From Chitinophaga sp. GbtcB8 (GTDB lineage Bacteria; Bacteroidota; Bacteroidia; Chitinophagales; Chitinophagaceae), in the NCBI RefSeq assembly GCF_019091455.1, contig NZ_JAGXJN010000001.1, positions 620,001 through 684,000 on the forward strand: a stretch of 64,000 nt of DNA. The letters are read 5' to 3'. The notes under the pieces are model-generated. The model saw only the letters and a list, made by a program, of their open reading frames with translations, had not been told where the DNA came from and made no database searches. Of this stretch, positions 27,735 to 35,191 are shown piece by piece (the stretch's first letter is position 1; each line of letters begins with the position of its first letter). Made by a program: the position numbers and the translations under genes.

Positions 27735-27902
27735 ATGAAAAGTATCTGGCAGCAAATATTACGATACCTGTATATTGGCAAAAAAGATCCCGGGGCGCCT
27801 AAAACGAGTTATGTGGCTATGATGCATGGCATGAACCGGATATCCATTTTACTGTTCCTGATCGCGCTGATCATTATGCTGATAAAGCTGATAAGACGAT
27901 AA
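27735..27902 (+). CDS. DUF6728-like small membrane protein
   Basis: A 55-residue protein: amphipathic start (MKSIWQQILRYLYIGKKDPG), a conserved-looking APKTSYVAMMHGMNRIS loop, and one C-terminal membrane helix (ILLFLIALIIMLIKLIRR). The KKDP-APKT-MMHGMNRIS pattern matches the Bacteroidota DUF6728 family as I remember it. It is preceded four bases upstream by a perfect -7 box, which supports expression. Function is unknown. It converges on lpxB, with only the 8-mer repeat element between the two stop codons. Confidence 0.82.
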   Translation: MKSIWQQILRYLYIGKKDPGAPKTSYVAMMHGMNRISILLFLIALIIMLIKLIRR

Positions 27903-27904
27903 AC

Positions 27905-27990
27905 GATGTGCAAATATGCAGATGTGCAGATGAATTAATGCGAAGTCCATAATCTGCACATTTTCATATCTGCACATCCGCAAATTTAAC
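27905..27990. repeat. Degenerate octamer repeat element, inverted arms
   Basis: The period here is 8: left arm (27905-27936) GATGTGCA, AATATGCA, GATGTGCA, GATGAATT; right arm (27952-27990) ATCTGCAC, ATTTTCAT, ATCTGCAC, ATCCGCAA. The short core (TAATGCGAAGTCC) is shared with the element at 49269. The right arm overlaps the stop codon and last seven codons of lpxB (KFADVQI). Confidence 0.9.
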
Positions 27991-29073
27991 AATGATCTCC
28001 GCTGCCAGGCGGGAGGCGTTGCGCTCTCCCAGGCGGCTCCATAAAGCGGCATAATCCGCCTGCATCTGCTGCCGGGTTTGTTCATCCTTCAATAGCAGGG
28101 TCAGGGCTTTCAGCAGGTTCTCTTCCGTTAGCTCGTTCTGGATCAATTCCTTTACTACCGGCTTATCCATTACCAGGTTCACCAGCGAAATATATTTTAC
28201 CTTAATGAGGCGTTTTGCAAAAAAGTAAGAGATAGCGCTGCCTTTGTAACACACTACTTCGGGTACTCCAAACAGGGCGGTTTCCAGGGTAGCAGTACCA
28301 GAGGTGACCAACGCAGCCTGCGCCTGCCGCAGCAAAGCATAGGTTTGATTTTTTACGGTGGTTACATTCGGGTGCTGGCCAATGAGCCCTTGTATAAATT
28401 CATCGTCCAGGCTGGGGGCCTGGGCTATTACAAACTGGTATTCCGGAAAATATTTGGCCATGGTAAGCATAATGGGCAGCTTAATGTTCACCTCCTGCTT
28501 ACGGCTGCCGGGCAATATGGCTATGATAGGCTTGTCTGAAAAAGATACTTCTGCCGGTTTTGCCGTTTCTGTCTTTATCACCTCTACCAGCGGGTGCCCT
28601 ACAAACTCTACTTCGTACTGCCATTTCCGGTAAAAATCCTGTTCAAAGGGCAGTATCACCACCATTTTATCTACACACTCCTTGATCTTTTTTACACGGC
28701 TTTCCTTCCAGGCCCATACCTGGGGCGATATATAATAAACGATCTTATAACCCTCTTTTTTAGCCCATTCTGCAATGCGCAGGTTAAAACCGGGGTAGTC
28801 AATAAGCACCAGCACATCCGGCTGAAAGGCTTTGATATCTTCCTTGCAGCGGTCCATATTACGGAAAATAGTACGCAGGTTCATGGCTACTTCCACAAAA
28901 CCCATAAAAGCCACGTCGTGGTAATGCTCTATTACCTGGCCGCCGGCCTGCTGCATCAGGTCGCCGCCCCAGCAACGTATATCCGCTGCCGTATCCAGCT
29001 GTTTCATTTGCCGGATCAGGTTACTGCCATGCAGGTCGCCGGAGGCTTCGCCGGCTATGAGGTAATATTTCAT
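27964..29073 (-). CDS. lpxB: Lipid-A-disaccharide synthase
   Basis: A 369-residue GT19 glycosyltransferase that makes the lipid A disaccharide at the inner membrane. It begins MKYYLIAGEASGDLHGSNLI, has WGGDLMQQAG, FMGFVEV, DYPGFNLRIA, YYISPQVWAWKE and FVGHPLVE, all standard for LpxB, and AALVTSGTATLE near the C-terminal donor site. I chose ATG 29071-29073; the longer frame reads through repeat DNA (giving repeated AFSI peptides). A TACTTTTG box ends four bases before this start. The C-terminus is encoded by an octamer arm. Confidence 0.96.
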   Translation of the reverse strand: MKYYLIAGEASGDLHGSNLIRQMKQLDTAADIRCWGGDLMQQAGGQVIEHYHDVAFMGFVEVAMNLRTIFRNMDRCKEDIKAFQPDVLVLIDYPGFNLRIAEWAKKEGYKIVYYISPQVWAWKESRVKKIKECVDKMVVILPFEQDFYRKWQYEVEFVGHPLVEVIKTETAKPAEVSFSDKPIIAILPGSRKQEVNIKLPIMLTMAKYFPEYQFVIAQAPSLDDEFIQGLIGQHPNVTTVKNQTYALLRQAQAALVTSGTATLETALFGVPEVVCYKGSAISYFFAKRLIKVKYISLVNLVMDKPVVKELIQNELTEENLLKALTLLLKDEQTRQQMQADYAALWSRLGERNASRLAAEIIVKFADVQI

Positions 29074-29077
29074 GGAG

Positions 29078-29085
29078 CAAAAGTA
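29078..29085 (-). promoter_or_regulatory. -7 promoter element abutting lpxB start (TACTTTTG)
   Basis: On the minus strand TACTTTTG, then CTCC, then the lpxB ATG. Spacing of four bases implies a leaderless mRNA. The heptamer element 29095-29221 lies directly upstream and would hold the -33 region. Confidence 0.6.
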
Positions 29086-29094
29086 GAGAAATAG

Positions 29095-29221
29095 GCTGAA
29101 TGCATAATGCTTAATGCTGAACGCCGAATGCTCAATGCTGAACGCTGATTGTGTTTTGCGGCAGACCCCTGGCATAATGGGCTCGGGCGTTAAGCATTCA
29201 GTGCTCCGCGTTAGGCGTAAT
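29095..29221. repeat. Degenerate heptamer repeat element, GCTGAAY type, inverted arms
   Basis: The left arm (29095-29150) has eight consecutive exact 7-base units, all of form GCnnAAY or GCTGATT. The right arm (about 29187-29221) is shorter and more eroded (GCGTTAA, GCATTCA, GTGCTCC, GCGTTAG). The junction GCTGATTGTGTTTTGC is nearly identical to that at 10345-10360, showing common origin of the two elements. It lies between the lpxB promoter and the upstream gene's stop codon. Confidence 0.92.
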
Positions 29222-29225
29222 TACG

Positions 29226-29540
29226 TTATCCGTGAACTAACTTCAACAACAGGATAGTGATGGCGTACAGCATGGTTACCAGGAAAATACCTTTGGCGGT
29301 AATATCCCTTCTTTTACGGGTGTACAGGTAAAACACCAGGCCATTCAGCAACAGGCAAATACTAATTACTTTGGGGATCATTTGCCGGTTGGTGCTGAGG
29401 ATGGTAATAAATTCACTCAGCCCTATATGCTGCTTAAAAAGTATGAGCAGGTAATACAAGAAGAAACCAACAATAGGTGTTAGTAAGCCCAGCATAATGC
29501 CCAGGGGTAAATTGTCTTTCTTGAACATAACATAATTCAT
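29226..29540 (-). CDS. Small multi-pass membrane protein, unknown function
   Basis: A 104-residue protein with three clear hydrophobic helices (about residues 12-34, 57-72 and 83-100) and a basic loop YTRKRRD between the last two. No named domain is recognised. It lies 21 bases downstream of surE in the same direction and upstream of lpxB, an arrangement I associate with related Bacteroidota genomes. The start could be the ATG at 29526-29528 (MFKKDN), four codons in. Confidence 0.75.
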   Translation of the reverse strand: MNYVMFKKDNLPLGIMLGLLTPIVGFFLYYLLILFKQHIGLSEFITILSTNRQMIPKVISICLLLNGLVFYLYTRKRRDITAKGIFLVTMLYAITILLLKLVHG

Positions 29541-29561
29541 ATGACGATATGCTAATGTGCT

Positions 29562-30338
29562 TTACAACTTCCACGTTTTTTCCATCTCCTCTTTCATCCG
29601 GTAATGCGTCAGGTCAAACTGCACGGGTACCAGTGAAGCATAGTTATTTTCCAGCGCCCATACATCCGTATCTTCTCCGGGATCCATATTCTTGAACTCA
29701 CCGGTAAGCCAGTAATATTTTTTACCGTGCGGGTCGCGGCGCTCATCAAATGCTTCCACATACTTGGCGTTGGCCTGCCTGCATATCTTAATGCCTTTGA
29801 ACTCGCGGGTATCTGCAATCACCGGTATATTAACGTTAAACAGGGTGTTGGGTGATACGTCGCTTTCCAGCAATTTTTTTGTTACATCATATGCTACCTG
29901 CTTGCTGAGTGTAAAATCAGCTGCAAAGCTGTAGTCCAGGTATGAGAAGCCAATGGAGGGAATGCCTTCAATAGCAGCCTCCATAGCGGCAGACATGGTG
30001 CCGGAGTAAATAATATTGATAGAGTGATTGGCGCCATGATTAATGCCGCTCACGCAAATGTCCGGTTTACGGTGCAGTATTTTGTCGCGGGCCAGCTTCA
30101 CACAATCTACCGGGGTACCGGAACATTGCCAGGCCTCTATCCCTTCAAACTGATCTACCTGGTTCAGGCGTAAAGGTACTCCAATGGTAATGGCGTGCCC
30201 CTTGCCTGATTGCGGGCTGTCCGGCGCTACCACCACTACTTTACCCAGCGGGCGCACTGCCTCTATTAATGCGTGTATGCCCGGCGCTGTTATGCCATCA
30301 TCATTAGTGACCAGTATGATCTTTTCGTCTGTTTCCAC
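29562..30338 (-). CDS. surE: 5'/3'-nucleotidase SurE
   Basis: A 258-residue metal-dependent nucleotidase. The N-terminal ILVTNDDGITAPGIHAL holds the paired Asp metal ligands, followed by APDSPQSGKGHAITIG (Ser ligand), the Asn in SGINHGANHSINIIYSGTM and VNIPV. The start codon appears to be GTG at 30336-30338, since no ATG fits the conserved N-terminus. A TAAATTTG box lies 21 bases upstream. It probably heads an operon with the small membrane gene. Confidence 0.96.
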   Translation of the reverse strand: METDEKIILVTNDDGITAPGIHALIEAVRPLGKVVVVAPDSPQSGKGHAITIGVPLRLNQVDQFEGIEAWQCSGTPVDCVKLARDKILHRKPDICVSGINHGANHSINIIYSGTMSAAMEAAIEGIPSIGFSYLDYSFAADFTLSKQVAYDVTKKLLESDVSPNTLFNVNIPVIADTREFKGIKICRQANAKYVEAFDERRDPHGKKYYWLTGEFKNMDPGEDTDVWALENNYASLVPVQFDLTHYRMKEEMEKTWKL

Positions 30339-30359
30339 GTTCCGCTTTTTTACTTGTTA

Positions 30360-30367
30360 CAAATTTA
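30360..30367 (-). promoter_or_regulatory. Putative -7 element (TAAATTTG) for surE
   Basis: Reads TAAATTTG on the minus strand, fitting TAnnTTTG, 21 bases before the GTG start of surE. Confidence 0.45.
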
Positions 30368-30389
30368 GTATGTATTATCACATTTTATG

Positions 30390-31169
30390 TTAATAATCTG
30401 TTTTCAGCATTCTTCTGAAAACCAGGAAGATCATTAATCCAATGTACAAACATAATATCAGCAGGTATACCCCATCATCATAATGGTCCGCATTGTTCAG
30501 CAGCTTTCCAACTACCGGGAAAGGCATCAGCTCATCGCCTGTTTGGAGGGGCAGCAAGCCGCCTATTTCACCAAAATTACGTTTAAGCACCAATACCAGC
30601 ACCTGTTCTACGATCATAATATAACACAGGTACAGCACAATGGCCAGGCCGGAGCGGCGTACCAGCACGGCTATCAATGTGGCAATGCCCAGTGATAACA
30701 GCACCTGCAGCAGGTAATAGAAAAGGTATTCAAAATTCTCAAAGCTTAACGGATGGGTGCCATAGGCCAACCCCAGGACCAGCGCAGTAATAGTGGTCGT
30801 TAAAAAAGCCAGCAGGCTCAGGGCAAGCCACCAGAAAAGCTTTGCCAGTACAAACTCGCGCCGCTCCCATCCGTCAATAATATTCTGCCGGTGGGTTTTA
30901 TAGGTAAATTCATTAGTGACCAATATGATCATTGGAATGGCAAACAGCGCAGTCATGTAGCTGTTCACATTCGCAATGCTTTGCCAAATCAACGGAAAGT
31001 CATAAGGCGCGACCGCAATCAGCTCTTTGGTTTTACTTACGATCTGGCTGGTGATCTCTGCGGCAATATAATTGCCTGCCGGGATAATGGCCACCGCCAG
31101 GCCCACCATTACCCAAAAGGCGCGGTAGGGCTTTATTTTCAGCCATTCAGTACGTATCAAATGCAGCAT
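30390..31169 (-). CDS. ABC transporter permease (ABC-2 type)
   Basis: A 259-residue integral membrane protein with about six helices: LHLIRTEWLKIKPYRAFWVMVG at the start is typical of ABC-2 permeases (cytoplasmic lead into helix 1), then a periplasmic loop (residues about 35-60) and further helices at 70-85, 105-130, 145-165, 175-195 and 230-250. It lies six bases after the ATPase gene, so the two form an exporter. The substrate is unknown; such pairs in Bacteroidota are often drug or gliding-type exporters. Confidence 0.9.
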   Translation of the reverse strand: MLHLIRTEWLKIKPYRAFWVMVGLAVAIIPAGNYIAAEITSQIVSKTKELIAVAPYDFPLIWQSIANVNSYMTALFAIPMIILVTNEFTYKTHRQNIIDGWERREFVLAKLFWWLALSLLAFLTTTITALVLGLAYGTHPLSFENFEYLFYYLLQVLLSLGIATLIAVLVRRSGLAIVLYLCYIMIVEQVLVLVLKRNFGEIGGLLPLQTGDELMPFPVVGKLLNNADHYDDGVYLLILCLYIGLMIFLVFRRMLKTDY

Positions 31170-31175
31170 GTACGT

Positions 31176-32063
31176 TTAGTTGTTGGTGATTTGCAGGAAA
31201 GCTTTTTCGAGGCTTTGTTTGCGTGTATACAAATGGTTCAGCCACAGGCCCTGATCAGCACACCAGGCATTCAGCGTGGCCGGGTCTACCGGTTGTTTGA
31301 ACACCACCTGTAAATGTTCCTGGCTGGAGATGATATGATCAAAGGCAGGGTGCTGGCTAATGACAGACATCAGCTTTGTATTATCGTTACAGGACAGCTC
31401 CACAAAATCTTCCCGCACCAGCACCTGGTTCACCGGGCCGGATAACAGCAGCTTTCCTTTTTGCAGGATGGCCACATGGGTGCATACCTTTTCCACTTCA
31501 TCCAGCAGGTGGCTGGCCAGTATAATGGTTTTACCTGTTTGCGCCAGCTGCTGGATCAGCTGCCGTACTTCTGCAATACCGGCGGGGTCCAGGCCATTGG
31601 TAGGCTCATCCAGTATCAGCACTTCCGGATCGCCCAGCATGGCGGCCGCAATAGCCAGCCGCTGTTTCATACCCAGGGAGTACGTTTTGAAACGGGAGTG
31701 CTGCCGGGCGGTTAAGCCTGCAATGTCCAGCACGCGGGGTATATCCTGCCCGGACTGTTGTTTAATGGAGGCGGCTACCTGCAGGTTCTGATAGGCCGAC
31801 AGGTAGTGGTAAAAGTTGGGCGTTTCCAGCAGGGTGCCTATACGCTGCCGCTGGCGGGCCGCGGGCGGCGCATCCAGCAGGGTAAAGGTACCGGTATCTG
31901 CTTTTAATACATCGGTAACAATACCCAGCAACGTCGTTTTGCCGCTACCGTTAGGTCCCAGGATACCAAACACTGCGCCTTTGGGCACTTCAAAGCTAAC
32001 GCCGGACAGTGCCTGTATAGCCCCATATCGTTTGGAAATGTTCTGAAGAGAGAGAATTGGCAT
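31176..32063 (-). CDS. ABC transporter ATP-binding protein
   Basis: A 295-residue ATPase. Walker A GPNGSGKTTLL (about 38-48), Q-loop TLLETPNFY, signature YSLGMKQRL (about 135), Walker B LILDEPTNGLDPAG and the switch His in ILASHLLDE are all present. The last 90 residues form the C-terminal extension usual for ABC-2-type exporters. It precedes the permease gene by six bases in the same operon. Confidence 0.95.
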   Translation of the reverse strand: MPILSLQNISKRYGAIQALSGVSFEVPKGAVFGILGPNGSGKTTLLGIVTDVLKADTGTFTLLDAPPAARQRQRIGTLLETPNFYHYLSAYQNLQVAASIKQQSGQDIPRVLDIAGLTARQHSRFKTYSLGMKQRLAIAAAMLGDPEVLILDEPTNGLDPAGIAEVRQLIQQLAQTGKTIILASHLLDEVEKVCTHVAILQKGKLLLSGPVNQVLVREDFVELSCNDNTKLMSVISQHPAFDHIISSQEHLQVVFKQPVDPATLNAWCADQGLWLNHLYTRKQSLEKAFLQITNN

Positions 32064-32075
32064 GAAGGGGATTTC

Positions 32076-32103
32076 AATCTAAAATCGTAAATCTAAGATC
32101 TAA
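32076..32103. repeat. Short heptamer array, AATCTAA type
   Basis: Four consecutive 7-base units (AATCTAA, AATCGTA, AATCTAA, GATCTAA) between the start of the ABC ATPase gene and the stop codon of the FadN-like gene. Only one arm is present, so either the second was lost or single arrays exist. Confidence 0.75.
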
Positions 32104-32105
32104 TA

Positions 32106-34505
32106 TTAATTTCTGATCGGTTTACCGGTTTTGATAACACTTTGCAGGCGTTCCAGTGTTTTACGTTCAGCAGCCAGGCTTAAAAAGGCCTCCCGCTCCA
32201 GGTCCAGCAGGTATTGCTCACTTACCAGGGAGGTTTCGCTCAGGTCGCCCCCGCACATTACATAAGCCAGCTTACCGCCTATCTTGGCATCGTGTGCTGA
32301 AATATATTTCCCTACCTGCATAGCGTTAATGCCTGCCAGCAAAGCGCCCAGCGCCGTGCGGCCCAGCACTTTTACATCTTTTCTTTCCTGCGGGCGGGTA
32401 TATCCTTCATCGGCCAGCGTGATCACACTGCGCTTGGCATCGGCGATCAGGCGGCTCAGGTTCATAGTAATTTCATCCTTACCGGGGCGCAGAATGCCCA
32501 GGTCATAGGCTTCATGCGCGGCTGTGGCTACTTTAGCCATGGCTACGGTCATAAAGCGGTCTTTTAACGGCTCTTCCTCAATACGGCCTTCTTTAAACTC
32601 ATCACTGGCACGTACGGCCATTTCTTTGGTACCGCCGCCACCGGGAATTAAACCTACCCCCAGCTCTACCAGGCCTATATAGGTTTCTGCAGCTGCCTGC
32701 ACCTTATCTGCATGCAGGCACATTTCACAACCACCGCCCAGGGTAAGCGCATGCGGCGCCACTACTACCGGGATGGATGAATAACGGATACGCATAGTGG
32801 TTTTCTGGAACAGGCGTACGGCCATATCCAGCTCATCATACTCCTGCTCTGCTGCCAGCATGAAGATCATGCCTACATTAGCGCCGGCAGAAAAGTTAGT
32901 GCCGTCATTACCGATCACCAGCCCGCGAAAATCTTTTTCTGCACGGTCTATGGCTTTGTTCACGCCTTCCAGCACTTCACCGCCAATGGTGTTCATCTTG
33001 GTTTTCCAGTCCAGCCCTACTACTCCATCACCCAGGTCATACAGATTGCAGGCGCTGTTCTTCCACACCACGTTATTGCTCAGGTTTTCGAGTATGATGA
33101 AGGTATCGGCCCCGGGCACCAGCTTGTAGGCCTGGGTAGCTACCTCATAATAATATTTTTTGCCGTTCTCTACTTTATAAAAAGCTTTGATGCCTTTAGC
33201 CAGCATTTCTTTAACCCAGGCGGCCGGTGCAAAACCTTTTTCTTCCATGGCCTTTACCGTGGCTTCCACACCCAGCAGGTCCCAGGTTTCAAAGGCGCCT
33301 ATTTCCCAGCCAAAACCGGCTTTCATGGCATCATCCACCTTGTAAATATCATCTGCTATCTCCGGGATACGGTGAGAGATATACGAAAACAGCTGCGCAT
33401 GGAATAACTGGTAGAACTGCCCGGCCTTATCCGTAGCAGCGTTCAGCATACGAATGCGCTGCTTCAGGTCCTCTATGGGTTTGGCGGCTTCTATGCTGCC
33501 AAACTTAGGCCGCTGTTTAGGGCCGTATTCCATGGTTTGCAGGTTCAGCGTGAGAATTTCCTTACCGCCTTCACCTTTCGTCTTTTTATAAAAACCCTGA
33601 CCGGTTTTATCGCCCAGCCAGTTGTTCTCCACTACCTTTTGCAGGAAAGGCGGGATCTCAAAGATCTTCCGTGCCTCATCCTGCGGACAATTATCAGCCA
33701 CACCTTTTGCTACCTTCACCAGCGTATCAATACCTACTACATCAGCGGTACGGAAGGTGGCGGATTTAGGACGGCCTATTACCGGGCCGGTGAGCGCATC
33801 TATTTCATCAATGCTTAACCCCATCTCCTGCATAATGTGGAAGATGGCCATGATAGAGAACACGCCTATCCTGTTGGCTATAAATGCCGGTGTATCTTTA
33901 CACAGTACGGTGGTTTTACCCAAATACAGATCCCCGTAATGCATCAGGAAATCTATTACTTCCGGATCGGTATGCGGGGTGGGAATGATCTCCAGCAAAC
34001 GCAGGTACCGCGGGGGATTGAAGAAGTGCGTACCGCAGAAATATTTTTTGAAATCATCACTCCGGCCTTCTGTCATTAAATGAATGGGAATGCCGGATGT
34101 GTTGGAGGTGATAAAGGTGCCGGGCTTGCGGTATTTTTCAACCTGTTCAAATACGGAACGTTTAATGTCCAGGTTTTCTACTACTACTTCTATTACCCAA
34201 TCGCAATCGGCTATGCGGGGCATATCATCTGTAAAGTTGCCGGTTTGAATGCGTTTTACCACATCTTTTGTAAATACCGGTGAAGGGTTTGATTTGAGTA
34301 CGGATTGCAGGGCTTCATTTACAATACGGTTTTTCACAAGGGGGCTGTCCAGGGTTAACTTTTTAGCCTGCTCGGCTGCGTTGGGCTCTTTAGGGGCAAT
34401 GTCCAGTAATAACACCTGCACCCCAATGCCGGCAAAGTGACAGGCAATACGGGAACCCATTACACCGGAACCAAGGACGGCAATTTTATTAATGTGTCTT
34501 TTCAT
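32106..34505 (-). CDS. 3-hydroxyacyl-CoA dehydrogenase/enoyl-CoA hydratase (FadN type)
   Basis: A 799-residue bifunctional beta-oxidation enzyme. The N-terminal half is the NAD-binding dehydrogenase (INKIAVLGSGVMGSRIACHF; FCGTHFFNPPRYLRLLEIIP with the catalytic His). The C-terminal half is a crotonase domain (about 480-720) with the oxyanion-hole segments NDGTNFSAGANVGM and LGVGLIPGGGGTKEM. This domain order is that of FadN, the reverse of FadB. Thiolase and acyl-CoA dehydrogenase, usual neighbours, are not adjacent here. Confidence 0.92.
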   Translation of the reverse strand: MKRHINKIAVLGSGVMGSRIACHFAGIGVQVLLLDIAPKEPNAAEQAKKLTLDSPLVKNRIVNEALQSVLKSNPSPVFTKDVVKRIQTGNFTDDMPRIADCDWVIEVVVENLDIKRSVFEQVEKYRKPGTFITSNTSGIPIHLMTEGRSDDFKKYFCGTHFFNPPRYLRLLEIIPTPHTDPEVIDFLMHYGDLYLGKTTVLCKDTPAFIANRIGVFSIMAIFHIMQEMGLSIDEIDALTGPVIGRPKSATFRTADVVGIDTLVKVAKGVADNCPQDEARKIFEIPPFLQKVVENNWLGDKTGQGFYKKTKGEGGKEILTLNLQTMEYGPKQRPKFGSIEAAKPIEDLKQRIRMLNAATDKAGQFYQLFHAQLFSYISHRIPEIADDIYKVDDAMKAGFGWEIGAFETWDLLGVEATVKAMEEKGFAPAAWVKEMLAKGIKAFYKVENGKKYYYEVATQAYKLVPGADTFIILENLSNNVVWKNSACNLYDLGDGVVGLDWKTKMNTIGGEVLEGVNKAIDRAEKDFRGLVIGNDGTNFSAGANVGMIFMLAAEQEYDELDMAVRLFQKTTMRIRYSSIPVVVAPHALTLGGGCEMCLHADKVQAAAETYIGLVELGVGLIPGGGGTKEMAVRASDEFKEGRIEEEPLKDRFMTVAMAKVATAAHEAYDLGILRPGKDEITMNLSRLIADAKRSVITLADEGYTRPQERKDVKVLGRTALGALLAGINAMQVGKYISAHDAKIGGKLAYVMCGGDLSETSLVSEQYLLDLEREAFLSLAAERKTLERLQSVIKTGKPIRN

Positions 34506-34629
34506 AGTGCTGATAGCCTTTATCGATAAAAACGTTGTTTCTTTATTTTGATCCTTGAATTTAGGACTTTTTGGAGTACGGAGTACAAAGGGAAGGGTTT
34601 TTCTAGTCTATCTTTTAGTGGGAATGCTA

Positions 34630-34836
34630 TCAGTATGTTAGCGGTTCACGGTAGGTATGCCGTATGCGTAATATTCTTATTTCATGCGGGCCTGTATAAT
34701 AGGCTATCCGAAGTCGCTGACATTCAAAGGCACGATAGTTTCCGTCATTATTCAGCTTGTACTTATCTGGGGGATATATTTCCGGGGAACCGGATAACCT
34801 ATCTAAACTGTTGAAAGGCAACCTTGCCCCAGACAA
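34630..34836 (-). pseudogene. N-terminally truncated ParE/RelE-type toxin remnant
   Basis: The frame after a TTG at 34834-34836 encodes 68 residues whose second half (SPEIYPPDKYKLNNDGNYRAF... then ECQRLRIAYY...EIRILRIRHTYREPLTY) matches the C-terminal two thirds of ParE/RelE toxins of this phylum. The usual first 30-40 residues, which make the N-terminal helical hairpin, are missing: only about 45 bases lie between the antitoxin stop codon and the conserved part, and no frame supplies them. The toxin is therefore probably inactive. Confidence 0.6.
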
Positions 34837-34841
34837 TATTC

Positions 34842-35093
34842 CTATTTGCCACCTACCCAGTTTTTGGACATGGCTGTTACCTGTTCATGTGTATAAAACT
34901 CACCGGCGTCTATACCATCCATAGCTGCAGCTATTTCCTGGTTGTATTGTTCTATACCCACACGGCCTACCTCATCTTTCAGTGCTACGTAATGCTTAGC
35001 TACACTTAAAAGCGATTCTTTTTCAATACTTGTCAGCCGCAACCAGTATTTCATAAATTCACTATCCAATGAAGGCGCTCCCATAAATAACAA
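34842..35093 (-). CDS. Probable antitoxin of a type II toxin-antitoxin pair
   Basis: An 83-residue soluble helical protein (MKYWLRLTSIEKESLLSVAKHY, then GIEQYNQEIAAAMDGIDAGEFYTHEQVTAMSKNW). The C-terminal pattern with E-I-x-x-A-x-D-x-I-D-A-G-E-x-x-x-x-E-x-V is that of small ParE/RelE antitoxins in Bacteroidota. It sits five bases upstream of the toxin remnant in the same orientation. As the toxin is truncated this antitoxin may be an orphan. The start may instead be the inner MKYWLR. Confidence 0.7.
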   Translation of the reverse strand: MLFMGAPSLDSEFMKYWLRLTSIEKESLLSVAKHYVALKDEVGRVGIEQYNQEIAAAMDGIDAGEFYTHEQVTAMSKNWVGGK

Positions 35094-35121
35094 TTTCTAC
35101 GAATCTACATTAAAAAAAGCA

Positions 35122-35167
35122 ATGCACAAAGCCCGCCAGAATCCCCTATCCTGCTGACTTTGTGCAT
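35122..35167 (-). terminator. Intrinsic terminator of metG
   Basis: A perfect 10-base inverted repeat (ATGCACAAAG/CTTTGTGCAT) with a 26-base loop, followed on the minus strand by a run of seven T. It lies 25 bases after the metG stop codon. Confidence 0.7.
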
Positions 35168-35191
35168 GCATTATGCTTCTAAAAAAACATG

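Noticed and set aside
29074-29175. N-terminal extension of lpxB with repeated AFSI peptides
   Set aside because: The peptides result from translating the 7-base repeat, and a promoter box lies between this stretch and the conserved LpxB start.
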